This document shows positions 1 to 8,938 of a stretch of DNA of 64,000 bases, piece by piece. The stretch lies in contig WELA01000485.1 of NCBI GenBank assembly GCA_009602735.1, forward strand, positions 66,831 to 130,830, given 5' to 3'. The translations under genes and the position numbers were made by a program. Source of the DNA: Mesotaenium endlicherianum. Lineage: Eukaryota; Streptophyta; Zygnematophyceae; Zygnematales; Mesotaeniaceae. The notes under the pieces were generated by a model. It saw nothing but the letters and a program-made list of their open reading frames with translations, did not search any database and was not told the DNA's origin. Each line of letters begins with the position of its first letter. The first letter of the stretch is position 1.

Positions 1-2345
1 GCCGTAGGGATATGGAGGCTGGGGATGACCAGTTAGACTCTGAGCACTGTCTGCGTCGTTTCTTTAAGTTGCTTGAAGCAAAATTCCCAGAGGATCGCAG
101 TCTTAAGGTGCACCATTATGTGCATTTTTTCCGTCAGAAGAACGAGACAGTGATGGAGGTCAAATCCAGATTGGTAGACCTTGCCAAGAAGGCAGGAATC
201 TATGAGCGTAGGATTGTGGCTGACAAATTCTTATTGTGTCTGGGTAAAGACACAGATCGGGAGGTCAGGCCGCACCTATCTGCGAAACGCGAAATCGACT
301 GGAACATCGACGAGGCTGCCGAAATAGCATGCAATGTCGAGGAAGGTAAAGTCTGGTACAAGGAGGCTTCCAGGACGCTTATGGCTTCTGAGAGAAAGGA
401 GGAATCCTTTCAGCCTAAGGCCAATAGCTCTAATTTTCAGTTTAAGAAGAAGAGCGGGTCATTGAATAGGTTTGCTAAGCACGCCAACACTGCTGAGACA
501 GCAGAAGGCTGTTGGAATTGCGGGAAATCGGGACATCAGAAGAGAGATTGTCCGTACCCGGATACTAAGCAATTGTCTGCTAGCAAGGCGCAGGTATGCG
601 CACATTGCAGCAAAAAGGGACACTCAGAAGACGAGTTTTGGTCCAAGAACCCAAATCTGAAGCCACCATGGGCTAATGCTGTCACGAAAGAGGCAGATAA
701 GGGTAAGAAAAAGGAGAAAGATAACTCTGGTAACCAAAAGGGTAACCAGAAGTATGATGCTATGAGCGCAAAGATTGCAGAGTTGAAAGCTCAATTTGCA
801 GAACTAAATGTGCCTAATGTCTATTATGATGCAGATGTGGCCGAAAAGACCGTCTGCAAAGGCGAGAAGCTGACGCCTGAGAAGGCCGTGGCTGCAACGG
901 CTGCGGAGCGCGCAGATCATGATCGTCTGGTTCCAAGGAATGCTGGGAAGCTTCCTCAGACCTTTCGGATCACTCTCAATGAGAACGAGATTGCGCAGCT
1001 ACGACAAGCCAAGCCTGCGCCACGCAATACATTTAGTTTCTCGATGGAGAAGCCGAAGGCTCTGGTGGAACACCGGATTCAGCACATTCCTTGTCTTTCA
1101 CTCGTTGATCTGCGTCTTACGTATCCTTTCACGGTTGAAGAAGCCGGACAGCAGCTGGACATAGCAGAGGAAGGCGCGAACAGCGCTTCGCTGCCTACTA
1201 ATTTCAGCACTGTGAAAGTGTAGAACAAGGATAGAGTTTTGACGTTCAACGACTGGGCCGCTCCCAATATCCTATTGGACACTGGCCCACAGCCAGTAAT
1301 CTTGGGAAAGCGAGCTGCGAAAGCTCTAGGATTGACGGCAAGGGACCTGAAAGAAAGTTCTTCTCAGTTGAGGACTGCATGTGGGCAGATTTCAAAGTCT
1401 TGTGGAATCACCCGCAAGCCTGTGAAAATCACAGTAAACTTGGGGAAACCCGAGGAGGCGTCAGTGCTCATAGAATGCACGGTGACAGAGGCAGAGAACT
1501 ATGATGTTCTCTTGGGGACAGAAGCCCTGTTTCCCCTGGGTATGGTCATCGACGTGCGGAAGCAGAGGGTGACTTACCAGTCGACAGATCGGCAGCCGAC
1601 AGGAGAAAGTCATGTAAAAATGGTTTGCTCGGGAGAGGCAAACTACGGACTGCTAGACTGTTGTATGAATGATCGGTATCCAGGCCATTTTGACCTCATC
1701 ATGCAACGCGAAGAGGAGGGCTACACCAGCGTCAACATGCCGACTCCCTTGGTTTGGCAACCTCAGATTATGGAGCAACTGGAAGCTGTGAGTACCAGGG
1801 ACTGTGGCCCGCAAGAGCTGCTGCCAGTTCCTTATCCAGTTAAGTCTGCTGCCAATTTGATGCCTGGAGTAGACCTGCTGCCGCAAAGCATTGTGAGGAT
1901 GAAAGATCCTTTTTGCAGGAGAGGAGTAGTAGTGCTGGAATTGTTCGCCAGACTTGGTTCTGGAACCATCTCACTGATTCAGCGAGGTATCCAGGTATCC
2001 AAAGTGCTGTATGTGGACAATGATGAGACTGCTTTCACAGCATTTAAGGAGGTCATGAGTCAGATGCGGCAAATGCATCATTTCAAGGCGTTGGTGCCTA
2101 CTGACTCTAGTTTGGTGCGTTTTGCTGGAGGAAACATTCTCGACGTGAAGTCTGAGGACCTGTATGGTTACAGGATTGACTGGATCTTTGCGAGATTCCC
2201 TTGTCAACCTTTCTCGCAAGCTGGGATTAGGAGGGGATTCAATGACCCGCGAGCACAACACTGGGTATGGATGGTAAAAATCATCATTCTGCTGCGGGAA
2301 CGCCAGCATCTCTACCCACCAGTGTTTGTGATTGAGAATGTACAT
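1..2345 (+). mobile_element. Gypsy-type retroelement carrying a DNA methyltransferase (left end outside window, right end truncated)
   Basis: This segment holds Gag, an aspartic protease and a cytosine-5 methyltransferase domain read in one frame, interrupted only by an in-frame TAG at 1221-1223. No LTR is visible because the element begins before the window. On the right it stops abruptly within or just after methyltransferase motif VI, near 2345, where the gag of an unrelated Gypsy element (G2) takes over. No reverse transcriptase or integrase of this element is seen, so the order of the missing part is unknown. The join could be an insertion, a deletion or recombination. Confidence 0.75.
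12..1223 (+). CDS. Retrotransposon Gag polyprotein with two zinc knuckles
   Basis: The 403-residue open frame has the layout of a Gypsy Gag. A retrotrans-gag-like helical region covers about residues 1-120 (key stretch LEAKFPED, then FFRQKNETVMEVKSRL). A lysine-rich linker follows, then two CCHC-type knuckles near residues 168-212. The first, CWNCGKSGHQKRDC, is canonical. The second, CAHCSKKGHSEDEF, has Phe where the last Cys should be. Gag packages element RNA into particles. The true start may lie left of the window, because the frame is open to its edge. The frame ends at TAG 1221-1223 and then continues in the same frame into protease, so the stop may be a readthrough site or a decay mutation. 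Confidence 0.8.
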   Translation: MEAGDDQLDSEHCLRRFFKLLEAKFPEDRSLKVHHYVHFFRQKNETVMEVKSRLVDLAKKAGIYERRIVADKFLLCLGKDTDREVRPHLSAKREIDWNIDEAAEIACNVEEGKVWYKEASRTLMASERKEESFQPKANSSNFQFKKKSGSLNRFAKHANTAETAEGCWNCGKSGHQKRDCPYPDTKQLSASKAQVCAHCSKKGHSEDEFWSKNPNLKPPWANAVTKEADKGKKKEKDNSGNQKGNQKYDAMSAKIAELKAQFAELNVPNVYYDADVAEKTVCKGEKLTPEKAVAATAAERADHDRLVPRNAGKLPQTFRITLNENEIAQLRQAKPAPRNTFSFSMEKPKALVEHRIQHIPCLSLVDLRLTYPFTVEEAGQQLDIAEEGANSASLPTNFSTVKV

Positions 2346-2381
2346 CCAGGTGTACACTGGAGGTGGTGGCAGAGGGCCTAG
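1239..2381 (+). CDS. Aspartic protease fused to truncated cytosine-5 DNA methyltransferase domain
   Basis: This frame continues gag in phase after the TAG. Residues 11-16 (ILLDTG) match the retropepsin catalytic motif with Asp14, and a second conserved stretch (YDVLLGTEALF) fits the retropepsin fold. From about residue 229 there is a C5 methyltransferase: motif I LELFARLGSG (234-242, SAM binding), an acidic YVDNDE motif II, catalytic motif IV with PCQPFSQAG and Cys322, and motif VI IENV (Glu366) at the end. Motif I has Arg where Gly is usual. Motifs VIII-X and the target-recognition region are absent because the frame runs into foreign sequence (HWRWWQRA) and stops. The PCQ signature is closer to the Dcm/DNMT1/DNMT2 type than to DNMT3 (PCN). 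The first codon listed is TTG; real translation would come by reading from gag. The copy is probably inactive. Confidence 0.8.
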   Translation: MTFNDWAAPNILLDTGPQPVILGKRAAKALGLTARDLKESSSQLRTACGQISKSCGITRKPVKITVNLGKPEEASVLIECTVTEAENYDVLLGTEALFPLGMVIDVRKQRVTYQSTDRQPTGESHVKMVCSGEANYGLLDCCMNDRYPGHFDLIMQREEEGYTSVNMPTPLVWQPQIMEQLEAVSTRDCGPQELLPVPYPVKSAANLMPGVDLLPQSIVRMKDPFCRRGVVVLELFARLGSGTISLIQRGIQVSKVLYVDNDETAFTAFKEVMSQMRQMHHFKALVPTDSSLVRFAGGNILDVKSEDLYGYRIDWIFARFPCQPFSQAGIRRGFNDPRAQHWVWMVKIIILLRERQHLYPPVFVIENVHPGVHWRWWQRA

Positions 2382-3176
2382 TAAGCCTAAGCCAAAACCT
2401 CCCCAGGACTGCAATCCTGAGGGAAACAAAAAGTATTACCTGATCAAGTTTCTCGCTGATGTTGAGCATTGGCTGGAGAACTACTCGATACTACAGGATT
2501 ATGAGAAGGTCAGGCATACTGGTGCTCTATTGAAAGGCAGTGCAGCAGACTGGTGGCTGTGTTGGAAAGGAGAGCGTAAGGCTCACCAACTCGTTGACCC
2601 TACTTTGGTGGAGTTTGTCAAGAAGCTGCATCAGAAGTTTGATGTCATCAAACATCAGAAGAAAGCTATTTATGCAATGATCTCCTCGACACTGAAGCAG
2701 ACCACTTCAATTGCTGAGTTTGCTCAAAAGTTCCAGGAGAACATGATGAAGCAGCCAAAATTGCCAAAGCGATATAGGATAGCATACTTCAAGTATGACT
2801 TTGAAATCTGAAGTCTCAGGTCATTTTGCTGAAAAGAAGTATGAGAAATTGGTTGACTTGATCCAGGACGCTGATGCTTGGAATTAGCAGCAGTTGAATC
2901 ACAAGCACGAGAGTAATACTTTGGTGTCTAAGGTCGTCAAAAAGCCCCTTGATTTCTACAATGCAATTGAAGGAGACCAGGTTGAGGATGATCAGGATGA
3001 TGAGTATGAGTATGAGTATAATGCTATACAGTCTACAGGGAGAGGTGGTTACTCTCAAGGTGGCTATGGAAGAGGTGGTGGTAGGCCTAAGCCGAGACCA
3101 GCCTTAGCAAAATCTTTTTGCTACCATTGGTAGCAGTTGGGCCACTACGGAGAGCAGTGTCCTAGCAAGCACCTTT
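2350..3176 (+). pseudogene. G2 Gag, decayed
   Basis: The translation shows a retrotransposon Gag core: YYLIKFLADVEHWLENY, then LLKGSAADWW, LVEFVKKLHQKFD and SIAEFAQKFQENM. This is the typical matrix/capsid-like pattern of Gypsy elements. An acidic/RGG-like segment lies at 2894-3110. A degraded zinc knuckle near 3118-3162 reads CYHW, a stop, then LGHYGEQC; a Cys is changed to Trp and a Gln codon to TAG. Frame breaks occur near 2811 and 2886. It belongs to G2 and is not continuous with the upstream methyltransferase element. Confidence 0.7.
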
Positions 3177-3484
3177 AAAGGTTGAGAGAAAGGACCAGCC
3201 TATAAAGCCAGCAACAATCATTCATCCAGTCTACTGATTGTGAGGATGCTAGAGATAGTGAGTCGTCACTAGCTGCCCTCGTAAAAGGTATTATGGATCC
3301 TGCTGAACTGGATTCACTATACAAGCCTGACAAATAAATAAAGGAGACCATCAGCATTATAGATTCCCAGAGACTGCACACTTTGGATGATCTTGTTCCA
3401 CCTCATGTCCAACATTTCTTTGCGAAGTCAGGAGAACAATAAGAAAGTCAGGATAAGTCAGCCCCCCCTATTCTACTGCATTGT

Positions 3485-3907
3485 ATGATTGCAGGTAGGA
3501 AGGTGAGGGCACTTGCTGATGGAGGGGCGTCACATACTTTTATCCATAATGACTCAGTTAAGCAGCTAAGGCTGCCTACTGTCACCCAAGGGAATAGAAA
3601 ATTATTCCTTGAAAATGCCTTAAGTATCACGGGAGGAGTTGTAACCAAGCCTATTGAGGTCCAGTTAGGTTCTGGCATTGCAGATCTAACTGAAACGCTT
3701 ACATTTGAGGTACTCATCACTAGCTTTTATGATCTTCTGCTAGGCAGGTCCTGGCTTAATAGACATCAAGCCGAAGTGTGTTGGAGCAGAGGTGCAATTG
3801 AAGTGATAGGAGCCAGTGATGGGCAGACTAACTTGGCCCCCACCGGTGCTCTTCCTCTTGTCTTGTATGGATGGCAAAAGAAGGTAAAGAAGAGGCTTCC
3901 AGGATGA
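3485..3907 (+). pseudogene. G2 aspartic protease, decayed
   Basis: Residues RKVRALADGGASHTFI correspond to the retropepsin active site of chromoviruses. The usual D-[ST]-G is now D-G-G, so the catalytic triad is altered. YDLLLGRSWL matches the second conserved protease block (LLGMDWL type). A stop separates this frame from reverse transcriptase. The position between gag and RT agrees with Gypsy order. Confidence 0.7.
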
Positions 3908-3913
3908 TGCAAA

Positions 3914-5606
3914 TTGCTGAATGTACTGGAGTTCATTGAAAGCTGGAACAAGAAGGAAGATAGAATGTTCCGTTTGCTGCTGAAAGAGACACCTCCTCCA
4001 CCTGAAAAAGTGGTTGAGAAAAAGGTGAGCCCTCCGGAGCACCCTACTGCTGCAAAAGTTGTTGCTCAGTATACTGATATTTCTAGCATGCCACAGGATT
4101 ACCCCCCTAAGAGAGAAGTGGATCATATGATTAATTTATTATTTGAGAGTCAGCCACCGTGGCAACGCACGTATGGCTTCTCTTATGTGGAGAGTGAAGA
4201 GTTAAGAACGCAAATTGCAAAGCTGGAGGAAAACGGATATATTTTCCGTAGTAAATCCCCTTATGGCGCACCCATCTTATTTGTGAAAAAGAAGGATGGC
4301 AATACGCGAAAGTGTGTGGATTACAAAGCTCAAAACAGAGTCACAGCGGAAAACAAGTATGCTCTACCCATAATCGAGGACTTGCTTGATATATTGTCTG
4401 GAGTTAAGTATTGAGTAAGATAGATCTAAAGAGTGGGTATCATCAAATCAGAATTGCTGAGGAATATGAACACACGACTGCTTTTCGCACACGTTATGGA
4501 CACTATGAGTTCAATGTGATGCCGTTTGGACTTACTCATGCTCCGAGAACCTTCATGGGAGCTATGAATGACATTTTCACGCCTTACTTGGATAAGTTTG
4601 TACAAATCTTCTTGGATGATATTTTAATACTCTCTAATAATGAAGCTGAGCATGCTTAGCACTTAAAGACAGTCCTGGACACTTTAAGATGGAATCAGTT
4701 GTATGCTAAAATGAGCAAGTGTGATTCCTTTAAGGAATGTATTGAATTCTTGGGCCACGTTCTCAGTAAAGCAGGCATTAGTGTGGACCCTAAGAAAGTC
4801 CAGACCATAAGGGAGTAGCCAATACCACAGTCATTCTCGGAAGTTAGATCCTTCCTTGGGTTGGCTAACTATTACAGGAGGTTCATTGAAAATTATTCTA
4901 CAAAGGCCAGTAAACTGACTGACTTTACTAAGGACATAGGGTATGTGTGGGGGAAAGAGCAACAAGCTGCCTTCCAAACCCTTAAAGATGCTCTCTGTTC
5001 TGCTCGAGCCTTGGCTGTGTATGACCCTAGCAAACCCATGCAGGTGGTTACTGATGCTTTGGACTTTGCCATGGGTGCTATTTTGTTGCAGCCTGCTGTC
5101 AAAACCACAAAGGATGGTAAGGTAAAGCAAGAGTGGCACCCGGTGCTGTATGAGTGATGAAATTCAACCCAGCTGAAATTAACTATTTTGTGCATGATAA
5201 AAAGCTGCTTGCTATCATTCATGTGCTCAAACGGTGGAGGGCATACTTACATGATAAAGCTTTTAAGGTGATTACAGATCATCTAGCTCGGACTCACTTT
5301 CAAAAGAAGTCCAAGTTGTTGAGGAAGGAGAATTGCTGGAGCCAGATGCTGGAGCAGGTTCAAGTCCAAATCCTCTACATACCAGGGAAGTTGAATCTTG
5401 CTGATGCACTCTCTCGAAGACCTGACTTGCAAGAAAGGAGCTTTAGTCAGCATGTTGTAGATAAAGTCCTTTGTGCACTCACTTCACTTAAGGTGCAAAA
5501 GTCCTTCCTTGAACAACTTAGGAAAGCCAACCTTTCTGACCCAACATTTGAGCCCAGCCCCACGGATGATGTGTGTCTTGCTATTGGACTCGGGTATAGG
5601 CTTTAA
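3914..5606 (+). pseudogene. G2 reverse transcriptase and RNase H, decayed
   Basis: Three or more frames together give the Gypsy [46 protein letters not shown] and the catalytic FLDDILIL (normally Y/F-x-D-D) near 4609-4632. The connection region [15 protein letters not shown] follows, then the RNase H start VVTDALDFAMGAILL. Breaks occur at about 4414, 4659, 4818 and 5157. RNase H continues into a tandemly duplicated block. RT and RNase H would copy element RNA into DNA; this copy cannot do so. Confidence 0.8.
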
Positions 5607-5881
5607 GGGAGGAGTCTGGGTGATTGAAACCACTTCAGGTAGGCTGAAGCTGGTCATTCCGAATAACTTGGAAATGAGGTCCCTCTTATTGAGTCAAGCA
5701 CATGACAGTTTACTGGGTGGACATTTGGGGCAGGCCAAAATTGTTGGTAAACTGGCGAAACATTATCATTGAATTGGGTTGCCTCGGGAGGTCTTGAAAT
5801 ATGTTAAAGCTTGTGATAAGTGTCAGAAAAATAAGGCTAGACACACACCACCCGGGGGGCTATTACAACCTCTGCCCATCC
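5184..5881 (+). repeat. First copy of a ~700-bp tandem duplication inside G2 pol
   Basis: This block runs from the RNase H segment YFVHDKKLLAIIHVLKRW through the integrase zinc-finger end GGLLQPLPI. The next ~700 bp repeat the same content with scattered substitutions. This copy carries more stops than the second. Confidence 0.8.
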
Positions 5882-5884
5882 ATA

Positions 5885-6585
5885 ATTATTTTGTGCATGA
5901 TAAAAAGCTGCTTGCTATCATTCATGTGCTCAAACAGTGGAGGGCATACTTACATGATAAAGCTTTTAAGGTGATTACAGATCATCTAGCTCGGACTCAC
6001 TTTCAGAAGAAGTCCAAGCTGTCGAGGAAGGAGAATCGTTGGAGCCAGATGCTGGAGCAGGTTCAAGTCCAGATTGACTACAAACCAGGGAAGTTGAATC
6101 CTGCTGACGCACTCTCTAGAAGACCCGACTTGCAAGAAAGGAACTTTAGTCAGCATGCTGTAGATAAAGTCCTGCGTGCACTCACTTCACTAAAGGTGAA
6201 AAAGTCCTTTCTAGAACAACTTAGGAAAGCCTACCTTTCTGACCCAACATTTGAGCCCAGCCCCACTACTGGTGTGTGTCGTGCTACTGCACTCGGGTAT
6301 AAGCTTAAGGGAGGGGTCTGGGTGACTGAAACCACTTCAGGCAGGCTGAAGCTGGTCATTCCTAATAACTTGGAAATAAGGTCTTTCTTACTGAGTCAAG
6401 CGCATGACAGTCTCCTGGGTGGACATTTGGGGCAGGCCAAAACTGTTGGCAAATTGGCAAAACATTATCATTGGGAGGGATTACCCCGGGAGGTCTTGAA
6501 ATACGTCAAGTCCTGTGACCAGTGTCAGAGAAATAAGCCTCGGCACACACCACCCGGAGGTCTCTTGCAACCACTGCCCATCCCA
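5885..6585 (+). repeat. Second copy of the ~700-bp tandem duplication inside G2 pol
   Basis: It repeats RNase H segment to integrase HHCC region, again ending GGLLQPLPI, and then passes into the integrase core. It is open in one frame (5779-6636). The junction PLPIHNYFVHDKK at about 5875-5895 fuses the two copies in frame. Confidence 0.8.
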
Positions 6586-7641
6586 GCTGGACGCTGGGAA
6601 ACAATATCCATGGACTGGGTGATAAGACTACCATGAACTGCCAATGGGCATGTCTTGACACTGGTAATAGTGGACAAATTGACAAAAATGGTCATTATCA
6701 TCCCTACCACTGTCAAAAGTAACTGCACTCAAAATTGCGAGACAGTTCTACAACCATGTAGTATGCCAACATGGGCTACTCTCTAATATTACCTCAGACA
6801 GAGACAGAAAATTTACCCCCAAGTTATGGAGGGCTTTAATAGAGTTAATGGGAGTCAAACAGTTGCTCAGTATAGCAAACCACCCTCAGACGGATGGGCA
6901 GACTGAAAGAACTAATTGAGTTTTGCAAGTAGTACTGAGAGCATATATCAACCAAAAACAAGATAATTGGGATGACCTGTTGTTTCAAATTCAGTTTGCG
7001 GTCAACAGTGCGCTGCGCGCGTCAACGGGAAAGACTCATCCTGACAGGATTGACAATCTGATTTCTTTGCAGTTAACTCAAAAGTTTGCTGACACCCTGT
7101 CAGAAGTCCAACATATTTGCACAAAGCCCAGGAAAATCAACAAAACTACCCTAATCAACACCGTCGAAAGCTGACATTCTCAAAGGGGGATTTGGTCAAA
7201 CTGCATTCTCAACACCTGTACCTGCCTGGTGTGGTCAAGAAAAAGCTTGGTTCGGTCTGGGTCGGTCCATATTTGGTGGTGCGCCGTGTCGGTCAGAGAG
7301 CTTACAAACTGAACATGTCAGCAGAATACAAGGGTCACCCAGTCTTTAATGTCTCCTTCCTGAAACCCTACATCAAGGGTGACGCTCTCCTCAAAGGTCG
7401 ATTACCCGTCCAACTGAGACCGGTCCCAGCTGTCAGAGATGGTGACCCTGAGGAATACGAGGTCGATAAGATTTTAGACGCTCGCTCTGTTCGTCGATCA
7501 TCTAAATATGTCATAAAATATCTTGTCAGATAGAAGTGTTACGATGCCTCGAAAGATACTTGGGAATTTAAGGACCATTTGACCAATGCCAAAGGGGCGT
7601 TGAAACGGTTCTACCTTCGGGCGACTGAGGCACCAATCTGA
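6586..7641 (+). pseudogene. G2 integrase core and chromodomain, decayed
   Basis: ETISMDWVIRLP starts the integrase core (first Asp). The remaining DDE parts are recognisable but frameshifted: a TSDRDRKF-like block near 6796 and NHPQTDGQTERTN near 6880-6915. The C-terminal domain FSKGDLVKLHSQHLYLPG follows. A chromodomain, EEYEVDKILDARSVRR then KYVIKYLVR, a stop in place of Trp, and WEFKDHL, ends the polyprotein. Chromodomains of this kind direct integration to marked chromatin in chromoviruses. Confidence 0.75.
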
Positions 7642-8066
7642 TTGTCATTTCACTTGACATGGGAAGGTGACAGGATGTAGCGATTTGAGTTATAATATAT
7701 TAATTTGCATATACTTTAATGCTTTTGAATATATTGGAGTAGTATTGTGTGGAGTCAAGTGTGAATAGATACACTAGTGACTTGGTGCATGTCCTTTGAA
7801 CCTTCTAAGGCGTTTTCGAAGTTAGAGGAAGGACGTAGAAGAACTCCATGTGGCAAAAGTCAAATGTGCCATTTTTAGGTCAAAAGGACATGTGTACAAT
7901 ACTCTAGAAAGAGGTGGCAAGTTTTGGGATGTGTCGGGTGCCAACACATCAACATACACCTTTCTAGAAATTACTTATGTAGGAAGTATATAAACAAGAG
8001 CTAGAACATAGAAAGACATTTCATAATCACTCTTGTACATGCCAAATTCCAGAAATGTATCAACTT

Positions 8067-8813
8067 TCTAGAAATCAGTATATTGGTAGATATAATATTC
8101 ATTTAAATATAATAGTCAATTAAGTTCAGCCTGCTGAATTCTAGTTAATAATTAGTCTGCTGGACTTCATGTTTAATATCAGTTTAAGGACTCAGCCGGA
8201 AGCAGCAGGCTGAAGTCAACTTAAGTCAGCTTGCTGACACATTCTTTGACAGCCAGCTGACTTCCGTACTCGGTAGCAGCGAATTGCCTCGATATGCATC
8301 TAAGTGTGATATGCTATATGAATGGCCAGATGACATCCCTATGATGGATGGCGATTGGGGATGATGGGAGTTGGCGGTGGATTTGGTTAACCGAGGTCCT
8401 ACCAACGTGGTTAACTCCCGGGTAGGCGGTGCCATCGCACTGACCGTTGAACAATAAACTCATTCCATGTACATATGCTAGGCATTGCTCTCGAGTTCGG
8501 CATTCAGAAACGAGGCCAACTCTCTTGTACAACTTAATGAGAGAGATCTGAATCCAAGNACTTAATGAGAGAGATCTGAATCCAAGGCGTGAAGCCAATG
8601 ATACGCACTGTCTTCTAACCTTGCTTATGTACGAATTTACTAATTGCATTATTCATGCTAGTTTACTCACATTTGACTTTCGAGTATTATTCACTGCTAG
8701 TGTATTGTCCTTTGCCGTTTAACCAGTTAACGAAAAATACCATAAAGATTACTTGCTGATATAAAGATCTTTATTAATTGCTAATCGCCTATTTGGTAAG
8801 TCAATTCATTTCA
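8067..8813 (+). repeat. Solo-like LTR of family C inside the A1 LTR
   Basis: The sequence from near 8075 (TATATTGGTAGATATAATATT) to TTCA at 8813 matches the C LTR at 48178-48896 along its length. A-family LTR sequence resumes at CCATCTCTCTTTC. The first few bases are blurred, so the left edge is approximate. No C internal sequence remains, so it is a solo LTR or deletion product. Confidence 0.75.
8532..8586. other. Assembly gap (n at 8559) with duplicated 27-bp flanks
   Basis: The 27 bases before the n (8532-8558) are repeated exactly after it (8560-8586). The homologous LTR at 48.6 kb has a single copy. This is the mark of two contig ends that overlap but were joined with an n. Confidence 0.85.
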
Positions 8814-8917
8814 CCATCTCTCTTTCAAGAAGCTACCACTTGTGTTTAAAGATCCTAGTCTTGAATAGATAAAGTATTCTATTTTACTAAGTACTTCATC
8901 TACGTGTTTCACTACAG

Positions 8918-8929
8918 TGGTATTAAAGC
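8918..8929 (+). other. A1 primer-binding site, decayed
   Basis: TGGTATTAAAGC lies one base after the 5' LTR. It resembles the initiator tRNA-Met complement TGGTATCAGAGC and the A2/A3 version TGGTATCGGAGC. Confidence 0.7.
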
Positions 8930-8938
8930 TAGGCACTC

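Larger units (their letters stand above)
2346..7675 (+). mobile_element. Decayed Ty3/Gypsy chromovirus G2 (internal region; 3' end continues at 22212-22309)
   Basis: The domain order gag - protease - reverse transcriptase - RNase H - integrase - chromodomain on the plus strand defines a Gypsy chromovirus. Many stops and frameshifts break the frame, so it is an old copy. Its 3' untranslated part is split by element A1, inserted between 7675 and 22207 with near-duplicated flanks CAGGA and CAGAA. After A1 the element resumes with a purine tract and the start of its 3' LTR, which B1 interrupts at 22310. The 5' LTR is missing, replaced by the methyltransferase element. Confidence 0.8.
7676..8916 (+). 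repeat. A1 5' LTR, interrupted by a family C LTR
   Basis: It begins TGTAGCGATTTGAG and ends TTTCACTACA, matching the reverse complement of the A2 and A3 LTRs. Without the C insertion at about 8067-8813 it would be roughly 500 bp, like the others. Confidence 0.85.
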
